Assembly: GCA_011316305.1 (NCBI GenBank)
Contig: SAUG01000212.1
Span: forward strand, 1 to 24,798
DNA from: Rusavskia elegans
Taxonomy: Eukaryota; Ascomycota; Lecanoromycetes; Teloschistales; Teloschistaceae
Direction of reading: 5' to 3'
DNA: 24,798 nucleotides
How positions within the stretch are numbered: the stretch's first letter is position 1; every line of letters starts with the position of its first letter. The translations under genes and the position numbers were made by a program. This document shows, in pieces, positions 8,412-21,458 of this stretch. A model generated the notes under the pieces. The model ran no database searches. It worked only from the letters and a program-made list of their open reading frames with translations, and was not told the DNA's origin.

Positions 8412-9139
8412 AACGGCGGTTGTGTGGGTAATGGGGTTGGATGCGATGGAAATGGAGCTCCTGCTCCCTTGCGGATGCTCTTCAGATTACAAGACACCAA
8501 AACACAAGTGTTGACAGGACTGAACGAGTGGCAGTGTCCTTCAGCTGCAGCTTTGTTACAACAGTCAATTCAAAAGTTGGCGTGCTGCTGACGATTGAAA
8601 GTGATGCCTTGTGCCTCGTAAAGTCGAGGATTAAAAAGCTTTAAGCTCATGCGCTAGGGAATGGATCGCCGCTGCAGGGGGTAGAAAAAGGGGGCAGCTT
8701 CGGCTGTGGCGTTTGTCTCGAAATAATAGCCACGTGGGACGACAATTCGACAGCTCGGATGTAACAGTGTGATAATCTTGTAAAGTAACTGTCGTGAAAG
8801 GTTCTCTGAGGTCTGGACTTCTCAATAAGGAGAGAGCTGAAGTATGTCTTGTTCTACCATCCACTAAGTGATGCAGTGAGTGACATGACTCTGCTGGCCC
8901 TCACATTGTCCCATCTACCCTGACAGTTCGATCCAATATCCGCGTCATGAGGAAAGGTTGTGTAATGCTAGCCAAATGAAGTCTTGACCATATAGCCATT
9001 CATACAGCCGGCCAAACTCGGAGGGGGTATCTCTGTTACCAGCACCATCCCGAAACACCACTCAATGCACCTGTCCGTTCCCGCTAAATGCATTCAAACT
9101 GACACCAAAGCCCAATCCCAGGTAACCTGTCAATGGTAC
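8412..9139. other. Promoter of GDP-mannose pyrophosphorylase gene and 3' flank of ETP1-type gene
   Basis: No gene is supported. It includes a palindromic CACGTG at 8731-8736, about 320 bp upstream of the mpg1 start. Confidence 0.6.
8731..8736. promoter_or_regulatory. CACGTG E-box
   Basis: A palindromic hexamer bound by bHLH factors, located upstream of the leftward mpg1 gene. One chance occurrence is expected every few kb, so this is only a candidate. Confidence 0.2.
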
Positions 9140-11184
9140 TCACTTTTTCCCTTTCCTCTTGCCCTTTCCTGTTGTTGGTGCATCTGCAACCGTCGTCGAA
9201 CCTTCCATAAGCTCTTCTTCATTGACACCCTCCAATTGCTTCAGCTTCTCCCCACTGCTTATGAAGAAGCTCAGATCCCGGTTCTGCTCCTGAAGATCCG
9301 CCTTCTCCGCCGTCAATGTCTGGACTTGTCCTTCCAGCCATCCGATCCGCTCCATCAGACTTCCGCTGACAGCCTTCTCTTCCCGCCACTCCTTTTCGAG
9401 TTTTCGTGCCATGGCCTCGAATTTGCTGGCTCGTGCGCCGGCTCGGTCCTTGTCTCGTTCGAGCGCCGGCACAACTTCTTTGGTAAGTGACTCATGTGAG
9501 CTTTGCAGGGCTGCAAGCTGTTTTTGTGCTGCGCTTGCCGTAGCTTGGGCGGTTTCGGCTGCTTTCGCCGCTTGGGAAGCCTTGTCAGCCGCTCGCTCGA
9601 GCGCTTCCGCGAAGTAGGTGCGTTGCGATTCCAGTTGAGATGTGAGGAGATGTGTGTATTCCAGTCCAATGTTGTCGAGCTTCTCGCGAGGCACATAGTC
9701 TTCCTGGTCCCATGCATCTCCATCGTGCGTAGAGTCGTGTGCATCCACGGCGCTGGCCGGGAGCTCCATCAATTTTCCATCCGCCTTGTCTTGCACAATT
9801 CGATGGACGTATGCATCCGAGGCATAGTCCCACACCCGCTGCGTCGATAAATCCATCGCGAAGCAATGAGATGTTTGCTGGTAGTGAAGGAATGCATGAG
9901 CGGCATCGTAACGACCGCATCCCACCGCCCCACATATCAAGCAGATCCATAGATTGGCATCCGACCGGCAGACACTGCATTCATTCAATCCCGTCTGCTC
10001 GCCGGTGACCGTGTTGCGTTTGCTGAGGTCATCTTGTGTATACCGACAGACGGGACAGCCACTGCCCTTCCACTTCTGCAAGCACGTACAATGGAAGACG
10101 TGTTGACATAGAATTGTGAGGAGACCGGTCGACTCGTCCATTCGCTCCAGACATACTGGACATGTCGGCAGTTCGACGAGTGCAGGTGTTGGCGGTGCTA
10201 TCGGCTTGCTGCTTCGGGATGTCGATGGCAAGGTGGGATTAGAGCTTGACACAGCCACTGGTTGTTGTGAGTTGGTTGCACTTATCAATGGCGTGAAAGG
10301 GTCGTTGCTCATGTCGGGAAAGGACTCCTGAGCCCTGGCATCTGGTACTTGAAATTCGATAGATTTGACGAAGACAACATGGCAGTTCTCAGGCTGCAGA
10401 GACTCGTCAACATCTGTTCCCCATGAAGGTAGCCTGAAGCTCTCACCTCCATGCTGTCAAACGCCTTGCCATTCCACTCCCTCCTCCATTCTCTGGCCTT
10501 TTTACCATTCCTGAACTTCATTAAGACCATGTATCGATTCCCTCGCTCGGTCCTGATCATGCGGAAATGGCTGACTTCATCTCGTGTCCTCTCCCCCACA
10601 AAGCCCAAGAAGTCGGATGGCGTGAGGTAGGATGGTACGGCAAGGATACATAGCGTGGTGCAGTCTTCGTCTCGAAAGCTGGGCTTTTCGGCGCCTCCAA
10701 TCTTCGCAGGATTTCTGGCACCCTTGTAATTACTGATAGTCGCCTCGTCATTCAAGCCCGGCGTCTCCTCTGCGTCTCGGTATAGACGGACTACTCCCCA
10801 CCCAATGTCATTTTCCTCGTTGTTGATGGGTTCAAAGCGTCCTTTTGTAGCCACTCCCCCGTGTCCGGCCACAATACCATCAGTGAGCTGGCTTGGTGTA
10901 TCCCCGCAGCTGCTTCTCTTACTTCGTGTTGCTGTAGATACCATCTTGATATTCTGAATCTTTATTCGATCGTAGCGCCAGTCCCTTGATTTCAATCTGG
11001 ATCTGGCGCCCAGCCGGTCTATGGTCGTTCGAACAGGCTCTCTCGCGGTATGTGTACTATCTGCAGTGAGCACAACGCTCGTTTGCCGGACTTCAGGTCT
11101 TGAGGCTAATGTGCGTTCCTCGGCGGCATCTGGCGTCGTTGGAGGATGCAAATCAAGACTAATGTGATAAAAGAAGGAAGGCAT
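9140..11184 (-). CDS. ETP1: RING/ZnF-UBP protein of the BRAP2/ETP1 family, 2 exons
   Basis: Predicted cytosolic ubiquitin ligase, 663 aa. Exon 1 is 10447-11184 and exon 2 is 9140-10393; the 53-bp phase 0 intron (GTGAGA...CTGCAG) rebuilds FDSMEPENCHVVFVKSIEF. Order of domains: a variable N-terminus starting MPSFFYHISLDL, the BRAP2 RNA-recognition-like domain (about residues 165-260), a Ser/Pro/Thr linker, a C3H2C3 RING at 324-362 (CPVCLERMD, CQHVFHCTCLQKW, CPVC), and a UBP-type zinc finger at about 385-443 (CSVC, ICLICGAVGCGRY, HAFLHYQQTSHCFAMD). A long Ala/Glu/Lys coiled coil (about 488-635) follows, and the protein ends in the basic tail GKGKRKGKK. Yeast ETP1 is linked to ethanol tolerance, and human BRAP is a Ras/MAPK regulator. 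The role here is inferred from family only. Confidence 0.95.
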
Positions 11185-11517
11185 CAGCGTCTCTCAAATG
11201 TGATATCATAGTTTGGTGATAGGTTAAGGTGTAGACATGCAGCGTCGTAGATGTGAGGTTAATGCTAGTCAAATGTCACGTCGCCTTGTATGTCACGACC
11301 GCAGGCTGAGTCTACTTTACAGCTTGTGAAGCATCGTAATGATGCTCAAATATGTACATAATCAGAAGCGTAGGAAGCAGAACAGATCAAGCAGATATTG
11401 GTATTTCAACTACCAGTTGTCGCTATTCGACATCGTATGAACATAAGATCATTGAACCAAACCCTTGGCCAACTACCCGCTAAAATGCACGAGAAGACTC
11501 ATAGCCATAATGCATCC
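11185..11517. other. Intergenic: ETP1 promoter and polyubiquitin 3' flank
   Basis: 333 bp between two leftward genes, AT-richer than its neighbours. No gene or clear signal is seen. Confidence 0.6.
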
Positions 11518-12550
<1,033 letters not shown>

Positions 12551-12707
12551 CTTGAGATTGAGAGTGGGTGATGATTTGTTAGGTTATTGAAGATTGTGCG
12601 AGAGAGAGGCCGAAGACTGTGGAGGAGTATGTGGTGTGTAGAAGGAAGAACGCTGGAAGGAAGGTGGCGGGTGAGGTTTAAGTAGTGGTGGGGGAGAAGT
12701 AAATTGA

Positions 12708-12714
12708 TGAGTCA
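12708..12714. promoter_or_regulatory. TGAGTCA bZIP (AP-1/Gcn4-type) site
   Basis: A consensus heptamer about 160 bp upstream of the leftward polyubiquitin ATG. Gcn4/Cpc1 and Yap-class factors use this motif. Stress control of polyubiquitin makes it plausible but unproven. Confidence 0.35.
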
Positions 12715-12943
12715 GCGGATGTGAACGCCAGGCAGACGCTTATGGAAGCAACTCGAAGCCGCGGAAGCTCGTCACAAATTCCTATCACTGCCACATTCAG
12801 TCCTTGATACTGTCAATGTGGCAGGCAAATAATGATTCATGACAGTGCGTTCTCTGGTCTTTCGCTGAGACTGTTGTGTCAATCTATTCAGAACAACAAG
12901 GTACGGAGGATGGCACCAAAAGTTCAAAATATACGCTAAAAGC

Positions 12944-12962
12944 CGACCGTAGCCTACGGTCG
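12944..12962. repeat. Perfect hairpin, 8-bp stem, 3-base loop
   Basis: CGACCGTA and TACGGTCG flank GCC. It lies about 400 bp upstream of the polyubiquitin start. There is no T-run after it and no known function. Confidence 0.6.
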
Positions 12963-13595
12963 CCTTGGGCTACTGGGAGCGCACCCCTAAGAGCCGTGCC
13001 ATCTTCCGTACTGCGCGGATCATGGGACTTGTTCAAGGTTTAACACCTGCGTGGGTCACCGCCCTACGAATTCATTGGTTTAACAGCAGCAAAACATTGA
13101 GCTTGAATATGGATTCAAAAGCTTGAGCAATACTCTGGCTGATCTCTCAGGTAGTGTACACCGTAGTGTGTAAGACCATGGAGCCGTCAATGACCTGGTA
13201 TCAAAAATGTTGAAAAGCTCAGCAAGACTGCCTAACCCCATCTAGACAGCCCACAATTGCTCCAGCCGCTCTTATGCAAATCGTCTTCGTACATCACTGG
13301 AAGAACAAAGGAAAGTACTGGTCGTGAACGTCAGCCATCGCCATGCTGTTCGGGTCCCGTAAACTTCGTGAGAACGTAGAAAGTACAGAACGCTAACGTG
13401 GAAGCGTAGGATGCCGTTTACTTCGTATCGCCGTGCTCACCATTGAGCTTCTGAAGCATGTAAGGGAGAGATCAAGTAAAGGTGAGGCGACAAACATTGC
13501 GTCATCGAGTTGATGCTCGTAAAAGGGGCCATCCGAGGCCCGCAAAGAACGTTATCATGAATCGTGGAAATTGCCGTCGTCTCGTTGATGGGGAT

Positions 13596-16082
13596 TCAAT
13601 TGGCGCGAATGACAAGCTTAGAAGTGAACTTGTTAGATAGTGAATCGAAATCGTCCCGGTCGAAAGTGGCATTGCAGCGCCCTCGAAGGTACGTGTCTGC
13701 ACTCGTCATTAGAAGGCATATGAATTCGCACGTCCGTGAAAAGGCGCATGCTTACCGTGGCGATTGACGTTCGCCCGTACTTCCGTCAGCGCTTCATTTA
13801 CAGCGGGATTGTCATTGAGGAGGTTACGGTGTTTATGGGTGTCCCAATCGGACAGCGCTGGGAGCTTTTGGGAGATGGCGAGGAATAGGTTGACGATGAC
13901 CCCGACGGGAGTTGATTCCATATCGTAGCAGAATTTGTTGACTACTGCCGGATCCTGTAGTACTGTGAGCAACAAAGCAAGGATACTGGGAATCCCTTTC
14001 TCACCAGAACGCGGTAGTGGCAGTCAAACTGCATCTCTTCCCAAACGGTCAGGAGAATCGTAGCAACCATGAATATCGTGGGCCAGTGCTTGAGTTTGTC
14101 CCGGGAGTACACACTCGAGTAGAGTTGTGAGAGTTCCTCGAGGACATCCTTCTGCAGCTCTCGCCACATATCCGCCATAGCAGTCTTGACTTGGAAATTG
14201 ATCAGGACTGGAGCGATGATCTCGCCTCGGACCTTGGAATTACCATCATATACTCTGCCTTCGAGGACTTCCTCGTCTGCTTTCCCCACCAACATAGTGA
14301 TGTGTTGCGTGAGGTTGTAAGCAAGTAGTAACTTCAGCGATTTGCGGATGACGGGCGTCTGTTCGCGACGCCAGAAACGATACACAGTCTTCACCATATC
14401 CGTGACAAATGGTGTGCCCTCGAAATAGCTGTCGACGAATTCCTCAAAACGACCTTCTATGTGCGCGTCAAGGTACTCAGAGAGGGCAGCCGATGAGACA
14501 CCGCGTAGACCCGCAGAAAACCTCATCGTATTGACGTGATGCGCTTCTGGGCCTTTGGTTTTGGGTTCCATCCAGTCTGAGCCAAAGAATCGGACGTCTT
14601 GGACAAATACTTCCCGCGCTTGAACGGGAAAGTAGTAACCGTATCCATGGGTAACGAAAAAAGTATTCTCACTTTCAGAGTAACCTTTGATATTCTCAGC
14701 GGGGAAATCGAGGCTTGGGTGACGTTCGTAATCTGCCTTCCAATCTTTCATGAAGTATGCAATGTCTTTGATATCAATCCTGGTGCAAGGCACTTGCCAG
14801 AGGCGAGCATGGGACGGTAGACAGCCTTGGCAAGGCTCGCCTTTGTCGCACTGTTTCGAAGTCAGTCCCTGCGGAAGGTCGGCTACGAAAGAATACTCAC
14901 AGTCTTCTTCAAGAACTTGCACCGCAGACATGCACCCAGTTTTCTGATCTCAGACGCTTGCTTCCTTTGATCTGGTCGGAGGGGGCCCTTTCGTTTTCCA
15001 ACCTTCTTCTCGGTCGTCTCTAGAACCGCTTTGGGAGGCTGTACGGTTTTCCTCTGAACGATTGTTTTGGTGGTCTTGGGACTGGAGTTCTTCCGCGACT
15101 GCCGCCGATTCGTTGGCGAGCTCATAGCTATGGTAACGGGGGACCGCTGGGGCGATATTGGTTTCTTCTCTTTTACTGGGATAGGCTTTGGTAAGGTTGA
15201 CGTAGTGATAGCAGGAGGACTGGGCCGTGACTTGATCGGCTCGCGGGGATTGACGATGCAGAATTCGAGGTCGCCAAAACTGTCGCTGCCCGGAGAGCCC
15301 ACAGCATGAGAAATCTCGACATAGCTGGACCCCGAGTACTGCGAGAGCTGTTCCGCGTCAGAATGTGAGGAGTCCGAGAAGGTCCGAAGGTGCAGGGTCT
15401 GCTCGGGATTTGATATGGACCCTGTGTGGGGATCCTGGAAGGCATCCATAGATTGGTAAGGATTGTGGTAATCGACCCCTACCCAGCCATCGCTACTAGA
15501 ACTTGTGAGCGACCGAGCCTCGAGGCAAGTGTCAGTAGGAGAGTTATTGGCGAGATTTTGCATTGGAAGATTAAGATCGGGCAGACTGTCGGAGCCGCAA
15601 CATCCCATGAGGGTATTCTGATAAGATTGCGGCCAATTGAGTGACATGCTGTTCATCTGGCCTCCTAGAGGAACATAAGAGCCGTCCATCTGCAAAGCAG
15701 TCTCCAGCTGGGGATGTGCGGGAAGGAAGTCGGTGGGTGAAGGGTGATAGGCGACGTCGTAGTCACTGTCGAAGGGTTGCTGATAGCTGTCACCGAAGGG
15801 GAAGGTCAGGGAGGGATGAGAGGTTTGAGAGATGGGCCATTGAGGGATGAAAGGCTGTTGCTGTTGAGCGTGCGGGTCAAAGGATTGATCGTACAGGGAG
15901 TCGATAGTGTCGAAAGGACTTGTTGACCGCTTGAGATTGGCACTGGCCGAGCTCTGTGACGCTGGACGGGAGGAGCTTTGGTCGTTGGGGATGGGCCACG
16001 AGACTTGGGTCGTGGATTGATACGGCATCCCTCGGGGATCGAGGTCAAAGTGGACGAACGAGTCAGCTGGTATATCAGCCAT
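13596..16082 (-). CDS. Zn2Cys6-cluster protein with mid-protein zinc motif, 4 exons
   Basis: Probable nuclear transcription regulator, 775 aa. Exons are 14901-16082, 14005-14850, 13756-13954 and 13596-13696; introns are 50, 50 and 59 bp with GTGAGT, GTGAGA and GTAAGC donors. Residues 1-380 are disordered, rich in Ser/Pro/Gln, with a basic stretch before the cluster. Cysteines 385, 388, 395, 401, 404 and 416 form C-X2-C-X6-C-X5-C-X2-C-X11-C, and intron 1 cuts exactly before the third Cys. After the cluster comes a conserved-looking globular region (IKDIAYFMKDW, then helices to the C-terminus). The acceptor at 13955 was chosen because it restores VLDPAVVNKFCYD. The final exon gives TYLRGRCNATFDRDDF and ends VIRAN. 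The regulatory target is unknown. The upstream region from 16083 is its promoter. Confidence 0.85.
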
Positions 16083-17441
16083 GGCGGCCGTGACGGCCGC
16101 TCAGCGGAGGCAAAGGAAGCTATTGTACGAGGGATGGCATGTAAGCACGAAGAGGGACCATGATGATGGAGTAGGATTGGAGGTTTCGGCGGTAGGGTGG
16201 TGGGCCTTTCTCCACACGAAGATGGCTAAGAGATTGGGGGTGAGATCAGAGAATGGGGCCCGAGCAGAGCGAGAAGAGGACACGATGGGTAGAGGCCTAG
16301 GAAGGGTCAGACATGGGAAGAAAGAGAGTTGATTTGGTTGTTATACGAAGTAGCGGTGAGGGTCGATCTAAATAAGAGGATAACTGGTATCGCTGCACCG
16401 ACTTCCGCTTGATGAGGGGTCACCCGCTCCTCATTGCAGGGTCCACGCATTTAGTCGGAACAAGTAAACCAATGAGATAGACATGTTGCTCGCGGTTCTG
16501 CACGCTGATGCCAATCATCGTCCGAAGTGGCTGGCGACAATCGACGGCTCACGGCAGGCGTCGAAAGGGTTGCAACGGTCGTCGATCTCGACATTATTCA
16601 AGCATGAGGTTGCATGAAATCCAACAGGCAGCTCAAACAAGGAGTGCATGGGAGTGGAATTGCTGATAGCGATGAATAAAGTACCTTATGTGGATATGAA
16701 GTACAGCAAGTAAGGTATCGCATCTGAATACTATGGAGTTAGCCCCGGTCTTACCGAGGAAGGTTCATATGGTCCTATGTCATAGCATGCCTATTGATAA
16801 TTTGTCATATAGACAGTGCTCTTGTACGGTTCGAGATCGAGTGCGACTCTGTCAGCATGTTTCATGAATGTTCTTCCCCAGACGGCGTAACCTCGCACAA
16901 CATGCAGCCCTCCATCCTCATGCATGTCATATTCCATAATCGCTTTATGCGCTCCATCCGACGTGACTCGTCTCACTCCGACAGCTCACAGAATACCATA
17001 TTGAGCTATTCGCCATCTGTACAGAAGCATTGCTCTGCTAACAAGCCTTGGAAACATGATCATGGATACCTTGAGGTACCTTCCAGGTAGCTTTGATATG
17101 ACAACACCGGCTAAGCCCAAACGCTGATCCTCTTTGCCTGATGCGGTTTCCGCTTGTTTTCCTACCTCAGATGTCATCCTGGAGAACAATAGGGATACCA
17201 TTGGATGCCCGGATCGATACATGTGAAAAATGCGAGGCGTAGAGTCACTTTCGCTCCGCGGCGTTGTCGTGCATTTAAACAAAGCCATGAAAGTATTCCC
17301 TCGAAGCAGGCTGCCATAGTCGAGTCGACTAATCTCACCTCTACCATCATTGACTGCGATTCCAAGCCTCGACTAGAGTTGCATGAGCCGAATCACGCAG
17401 TTCCAACATCAATTGAGAGATCTTCACCCTCAGAGTTACAG
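16083..17441. other. Divergent promoter region between the Zn2Cys6 gene and farnesyltransferase beta
   Basis: About 1.36 kb shared upstream DNA. An open frame continues leftward from the farnesyltransferase start to an ATG at 17205, so an N-terminal extension of 79 residues is possible. Otherwise the frames here look random and no gene is supported. Confidence 0.55.
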
Positions 17442-19110
17442 ATGGCGACCAAAGGACCAGATTTGACCCCTGACTGGACTGTATCTACAGCATGGCCACC
17501 AATCCGGGATGAGCTGGAAACCGAAACATCGGCCTCGCAGGATAAAACCGTGCAGCAGTGTCTTCCATTGCTCCATACATATGACAGCTCTTCAGTCGTC
17601 TATGACCGCGATGCTTTACCAAAGCTTGATCGAGCGAAGCATACCCGGTTTTTGCATCGGAGTCTCCAAACCTTGCCTGCTGTCGCCGTGGGTTTTGATG
17701 CGTCTCGACCATGGATGGTCTATTGGGCGTTGACAGCACTCACTGTACTGGGGGAAGACGTCACTCCATACCGCGAGAGGTACCTCAGCGGACAAGCGAC
17801 TGCTCGCATTGCAAGCAGCTGGAGCGCAGGCTGATCCTGTCACAGAGTCACTCAAACCTTCTCTTCCATGCAAAACGTTGAGGGTGGTTTCGGCGGTGGG
17901 CATGGTCAGATCTCCCATTGTGCATCATCATATGCAGTCGTCCTGAGCTTGGCAATGGTTGGTGGCACCGACAGCCTAGCTATGATTGACCGAAAGGCCC
18001 TGTGAGTCAATCATGGAAACCTTCAGTTGTACCGGCTGATATGTCTATCGAGGTGGCACTGGCTGGGTCAAGTCAAGCAAGCAGACGGAGGTTTCAGAGT
18101 CTGTGTTGATGGAGAAGAAGATGTCCGGTAAGCGACGTGGAGTATCTGTTGTTCGAAGCTTATACGGAAAGGGGCGGGTATTGCTCGATGGTTATGATTT
18201 CGCTGCTCAACCTTCCACTGTCACTACCAATCGAGGCTCCGGCTCGGACGGCGGGACTCGAGTCATTCCAGGATGGTCTTCCGGAATATATATCAAGATG
18301 TAGGTGACCCATCAATGCGGCGAATGCTCAATTGACCAAGCCCAGGCCAGACGTTCGAGGGAGGCATTTCTGGATCGCCACAGACGGAAGCCCATGGAGC
18401 ATACGCTTTCTGTGCGCTAGCGTGTTTGAGCATCCTCGGGCCTCCGCAAAAAATGATATCAAGGTATGGCCAGTCATCTGGATACAGGTCCATGCTTAGT
18501 TAATGGCAATTAGCTATTTGGATGTTCCACTGCTCGTTGCTTGGTTATCTGCACGGCAATACGCTCCGGAGGGTGGCTTCGCCGGCAGGACCAATAAACT
18601 GGTCGATGGATGCTACAGCCATTGGGTTGGCGGCTGCTGGCCGCTGCTTGAAGCAGCAATCAGTGACAATCAGGCCAAACAAGGGGCTGAGACTCTGCCC
18701 GAGATTTCTTTGTACAGCCGAGATGGCCTGATAAGATACATCCTGGCATGTTGTCAGTCCGAGAAAGGAGGCTTGAGGGACAAGCCAAGCACGTACGTTG
18801 AGCTAGAATATTCAACAGGGCCTCAATGATTATGTTACTCAACGGTTACAGATACCCTGATTCGTACCACACTTGCTACGTGTTAGCGGGACTGAGCTCA
18901 GCACAACACTACAATTACTACAACAAGGGCCAAACGGAAAAGGTGTTCCCAGGATTGAGTGACGCTTTCCGATGGGCATCGTTGCCCTATGGGTCCACCT
19001 GCGAGATTGGGGATGGATCGAGATTGAGACCGATTCATCCCATTTACGTCATACCGTGGTCTGCTGTCGACGACACGCGGGGATACTTTGAGCAGCAGGG
19101 GCAATTTTGA
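17442..19110 (+). CDS. RAM1: Protein farnesyltransferase beta subunit, 7 exons
   Basis: Catalytic beta subunit of CaaX farnesyltransferase, which attaches farnesyl to Ras, Rho and a-factor-type proteins. Exons are 17442-17779, 17846-18001, 18053-18127, 18172-18299, 18346-18463, 18514-18792 and 18852-19110, giving 450 aa. ATG 17205 would add 79 residues with no family likeness. All six introns are 44-66 bp and are needed to follow the family sequence. Landmarks: ETETSASQDKTVQQCLPLL, DASRPWMVYWALTALTVLGE, EGGFGGGHGQISHCASSYA, ADGGFRVCVDGEEDVR, FEGGISGSP and EAHGAYAFCALACL. The zinc ligands Asp and Cys lie in VDGCYSHWVGG and the His ligand in DSYHTCYVLAGLSSAQH. The repeated GGF/GG helix-hairpin units are the alpha-alpha barrel. 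Splice choice at 18300 (T|GTAGGT) restores CQTFEGG. The alpha subunit is not in this window. Confidence 0.95.
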
Positions 19111-19500
19111 GATGCGAGTTATGTTCGGTGGTGTAGGTTTCGGACAAGGTGGTGGCAACTCAGGAATCCTTGCTCTGGCCAGGATTGTGGACACCTTGCA
19201 TTTTGATGGTCCGCCGGATATATCGGACGTATGCGAAAACACTTCACAGCCAATAGATAAACGGGTAGATATCTTAGCGTACCACACTAGGGGTAAGGAA
19301 ATGCCAAAAATCGACGGTAGAAAGACAGCAAGCTGTCTAATTATGTTGAGATACCCCTGTCTCGTCTTTCTTCCGGGTTTAGGCACAATAGTCGTTGGAA
19401 TCTTTTAGTGTGCTAGGTCTTTGGGTGGGCAAGGATCCAGCTTTGGGTAGACCCCAGTATCATAGTATCATGAAGCAAAGGGTGGTGAGGCTCTGATAAT
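19111..19500. other. 3' flank of farnesyltransferase gene
   Basis: A 106-codon frame on + covers 19088-19408 but starts inside the farnesyltransferase last exon in another frame and has no recognisable motif. No gene is supported. The stretch ends at a TATA-like sequence at 19501. Confidence 0.5.
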
Positions 19501-19507
19501 TATATAA
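19501..19507 (+). promoter_or_regulatory. TATATAA box-like sequence
   Basis: TATATAA, an exact TATA-box match, about 30 bp before an ATG at 19531 that opens only 15 codons. It may mark the promoter of an unresolved transcript in the following 2 kb. Confidence 0.3.
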
Positions 19508-19530
19508 ACTTGGAGCTCTGTTGAAAAAGA

Positions 19531-21458
19531 TGATTGGCTCTCAGCCTCTCATCATCAGACGGTGCAATTCGAATTGAGCCTAGCGCGAATCACAAATACC
19601 GTTCTTGAAAGACCCACAGAGGGTCTTCTTCTCTCCGTGCTCCGATGCTGTGACGAAGTATATCGGACCGGTGCATGCTTCCATATTCAAGGCTCGGCCA
19701 TCATCGTTTGTATGCAGATGTTGTCGACCATGTCTCCCTCGCCGTTGAGCCAGAACGACATGGTGCTTGAGGCGTGAGGGTGGCATGTCATGCGATTGTG
19801 AAGAAACGAGAGGGTGTCTTGTTCCTTCAAAGGCATCTACTTCGGTACAGTCCAAGATGGGCTCCAGATCAGCTTACAACAGTACGTGCCAGCAACGTCA
19901 TCCCGGAGATATTATTCCTCGACAAATTATTGGGAGAAGGCATGACAACGTTCACGAGCGTCGGCGGGCTTTACCGACGCCATCTGACAGTACCTCTCAA
20001 TCTTCCGCCTCCAGTAACCATTCCTGGCGCTCAGCGCATACTTAGTGGAGTGTTCTCAACTCTCAAGCGCAATTGCCAACTCATCCACGCATGCAGTGCT
20101 GGCCAGCATGGCAAAACACCCGACTTTCTTCACCTGCCAATCCGAGCCTCGACTGACTGCCGACGAGCCTTCTCCGTGGCCTGGTGCCAACCGTCGAGTA
20201 TCTACCTCAGGTACTCTACAGCACGTTGTTCAGATCGCCCGTTCATGAACGCTTTCCACTGGGCCAACGGCGTGGCTTGGCTTGGCGGCGTCCACTGCGC
20301 TTAGGGATCTCAGGATCTCGACTTCGACAGACGGCATGCGTACAGCGACCGTTGGGGATCATCCTGGTTCGTCCAACTTCCTGACCGTTGCTTCTTCATT
20401 GACACGTTCCTGGAGCATGCTTGGCGCTAGGGGCTTTTGCGAAATAGCCATGGTCCACAATGCATTGAATCCGCTAAATCGGAGGTTGGAGCATCATCAC
20501 ACAGAGGCACTGGAACCACAACAACAGCACAGCGCTTGCTCCAGGACTGCCTCGCATTAGCCAGAAGAGGTCCAAACATCACATCGCAGCAGTCTCACGC
20601 TTTCGTGTACCTCGACTGTCTTTTCTTGCGGGGTCTGGGTCCTATCTCTCCGATATCCCACCTATGGGCAATCGTCAGTCTCAGACCAGGCGTCGGGTCC
20701 GCCACTGACGCGCATCCTTAGCGTAGGAGCGGACAGAAAAAAACATGCGGAGCTGCAAGTCAATCGTTGTGGTGCTTCCATTTGATCGTCAGATGAAAGC
20801 CTGCTCATAGGCCTGAACCCCGTTGTATACACTTGCAACCTTTCTACTGGCGAGAAGGCAGGCCAGCGCATCGCAGTCGGCGTCAATCACCGAGCCGCAC
20901 ACCATGGACTTGGTACCGTGCATCTGCTTTCTATGGAACGCTTGTCGACCTTTTCGCTTCTTCTCCACTCATTATCCATTGTACCTCATTTGGCCCCCTT
21001 CGTATATAGTACCGGTGATTTTGGTGTTCCATCGGCCTTGGGATTTGCCCAGATTGGTCTTGATTCCGATCGTGCGTCATTCCTTTCAGAATCTCCTTTG
21101 CTGTCATATACACTCGAAGAGTCCTCTATAATTCAAAGACACAAGTGTCGTCGAGCAAGACCAAAACTGACTGCTCAAATCTCATCAATTCTGAACCATT
21201 GACACTGAGTGGTATTGGGCACCGACGCTTGTCCGTCATCCAGCATATTTTGGAAATTTCGGCTGGTGTTTGCTTGAGCGGATTCTAACGTCCACCATAT
21301 CACCCAAACCCCCATTGGCTCCCTAGCCATGTACTACATTCAATACCTGTCGAGTCAGTTTCCTGTTCAGTATTCGTCGATCCCACACCATCTTGATGCC
21401 CTCAAAATTGTTGTTCACCGCTCAAACGGATCGCTGATACACGCGGTTTGACATCGGC
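19531..21458 (+). other. Unresolved block with protein-like stretches in several frames
   Basis: No family is recognised. Frame 1 is open from 19774 to a TAG at 20302 and then again to TAG 20428, so one stop interrupts about 218 codons. The second part is aromatic-rich (DRRHAYSDRWGSSWFVQLPD). Frame 3 from ATG 19857 gives a Ser/Arg-rich disordered-looking segment to 20045. A frame through 20823-21202 includes TGEKAGQRIAVGVNH and a hydrophobic helix. Plausible GT and AG sites exist, but I could not build a single consistent model. It may be a multi-exon gene, a decayed gene or non-coding DNA. Confidence 0.3.

Larger units (their letters stand above)
12551..13595. other. Polyubiquitin promoter and 3' flank of the Zn2Cys6 gene
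   Basis: About 1 kb without a convincing gene. The part next to the ubiquitin start (12560-12700) is purine-rich on + and so CT-rich on the transcribed strand. A TGAGTCA AP-1/Gcn4-type site lies at 12708-12714 and an 8-bp-stem hairpin at 12944-12962. The remainder, 13010-13595, shows nothing recognisable. Confidence 0.6.

Noticed and set aside
17205..19110. Farnesyltransferase beta as a broken pseudogene, because its pieces lie in different frames
   Set aside because: Six short introns with proper ends restore the whole protein, including the three zinc ligands.
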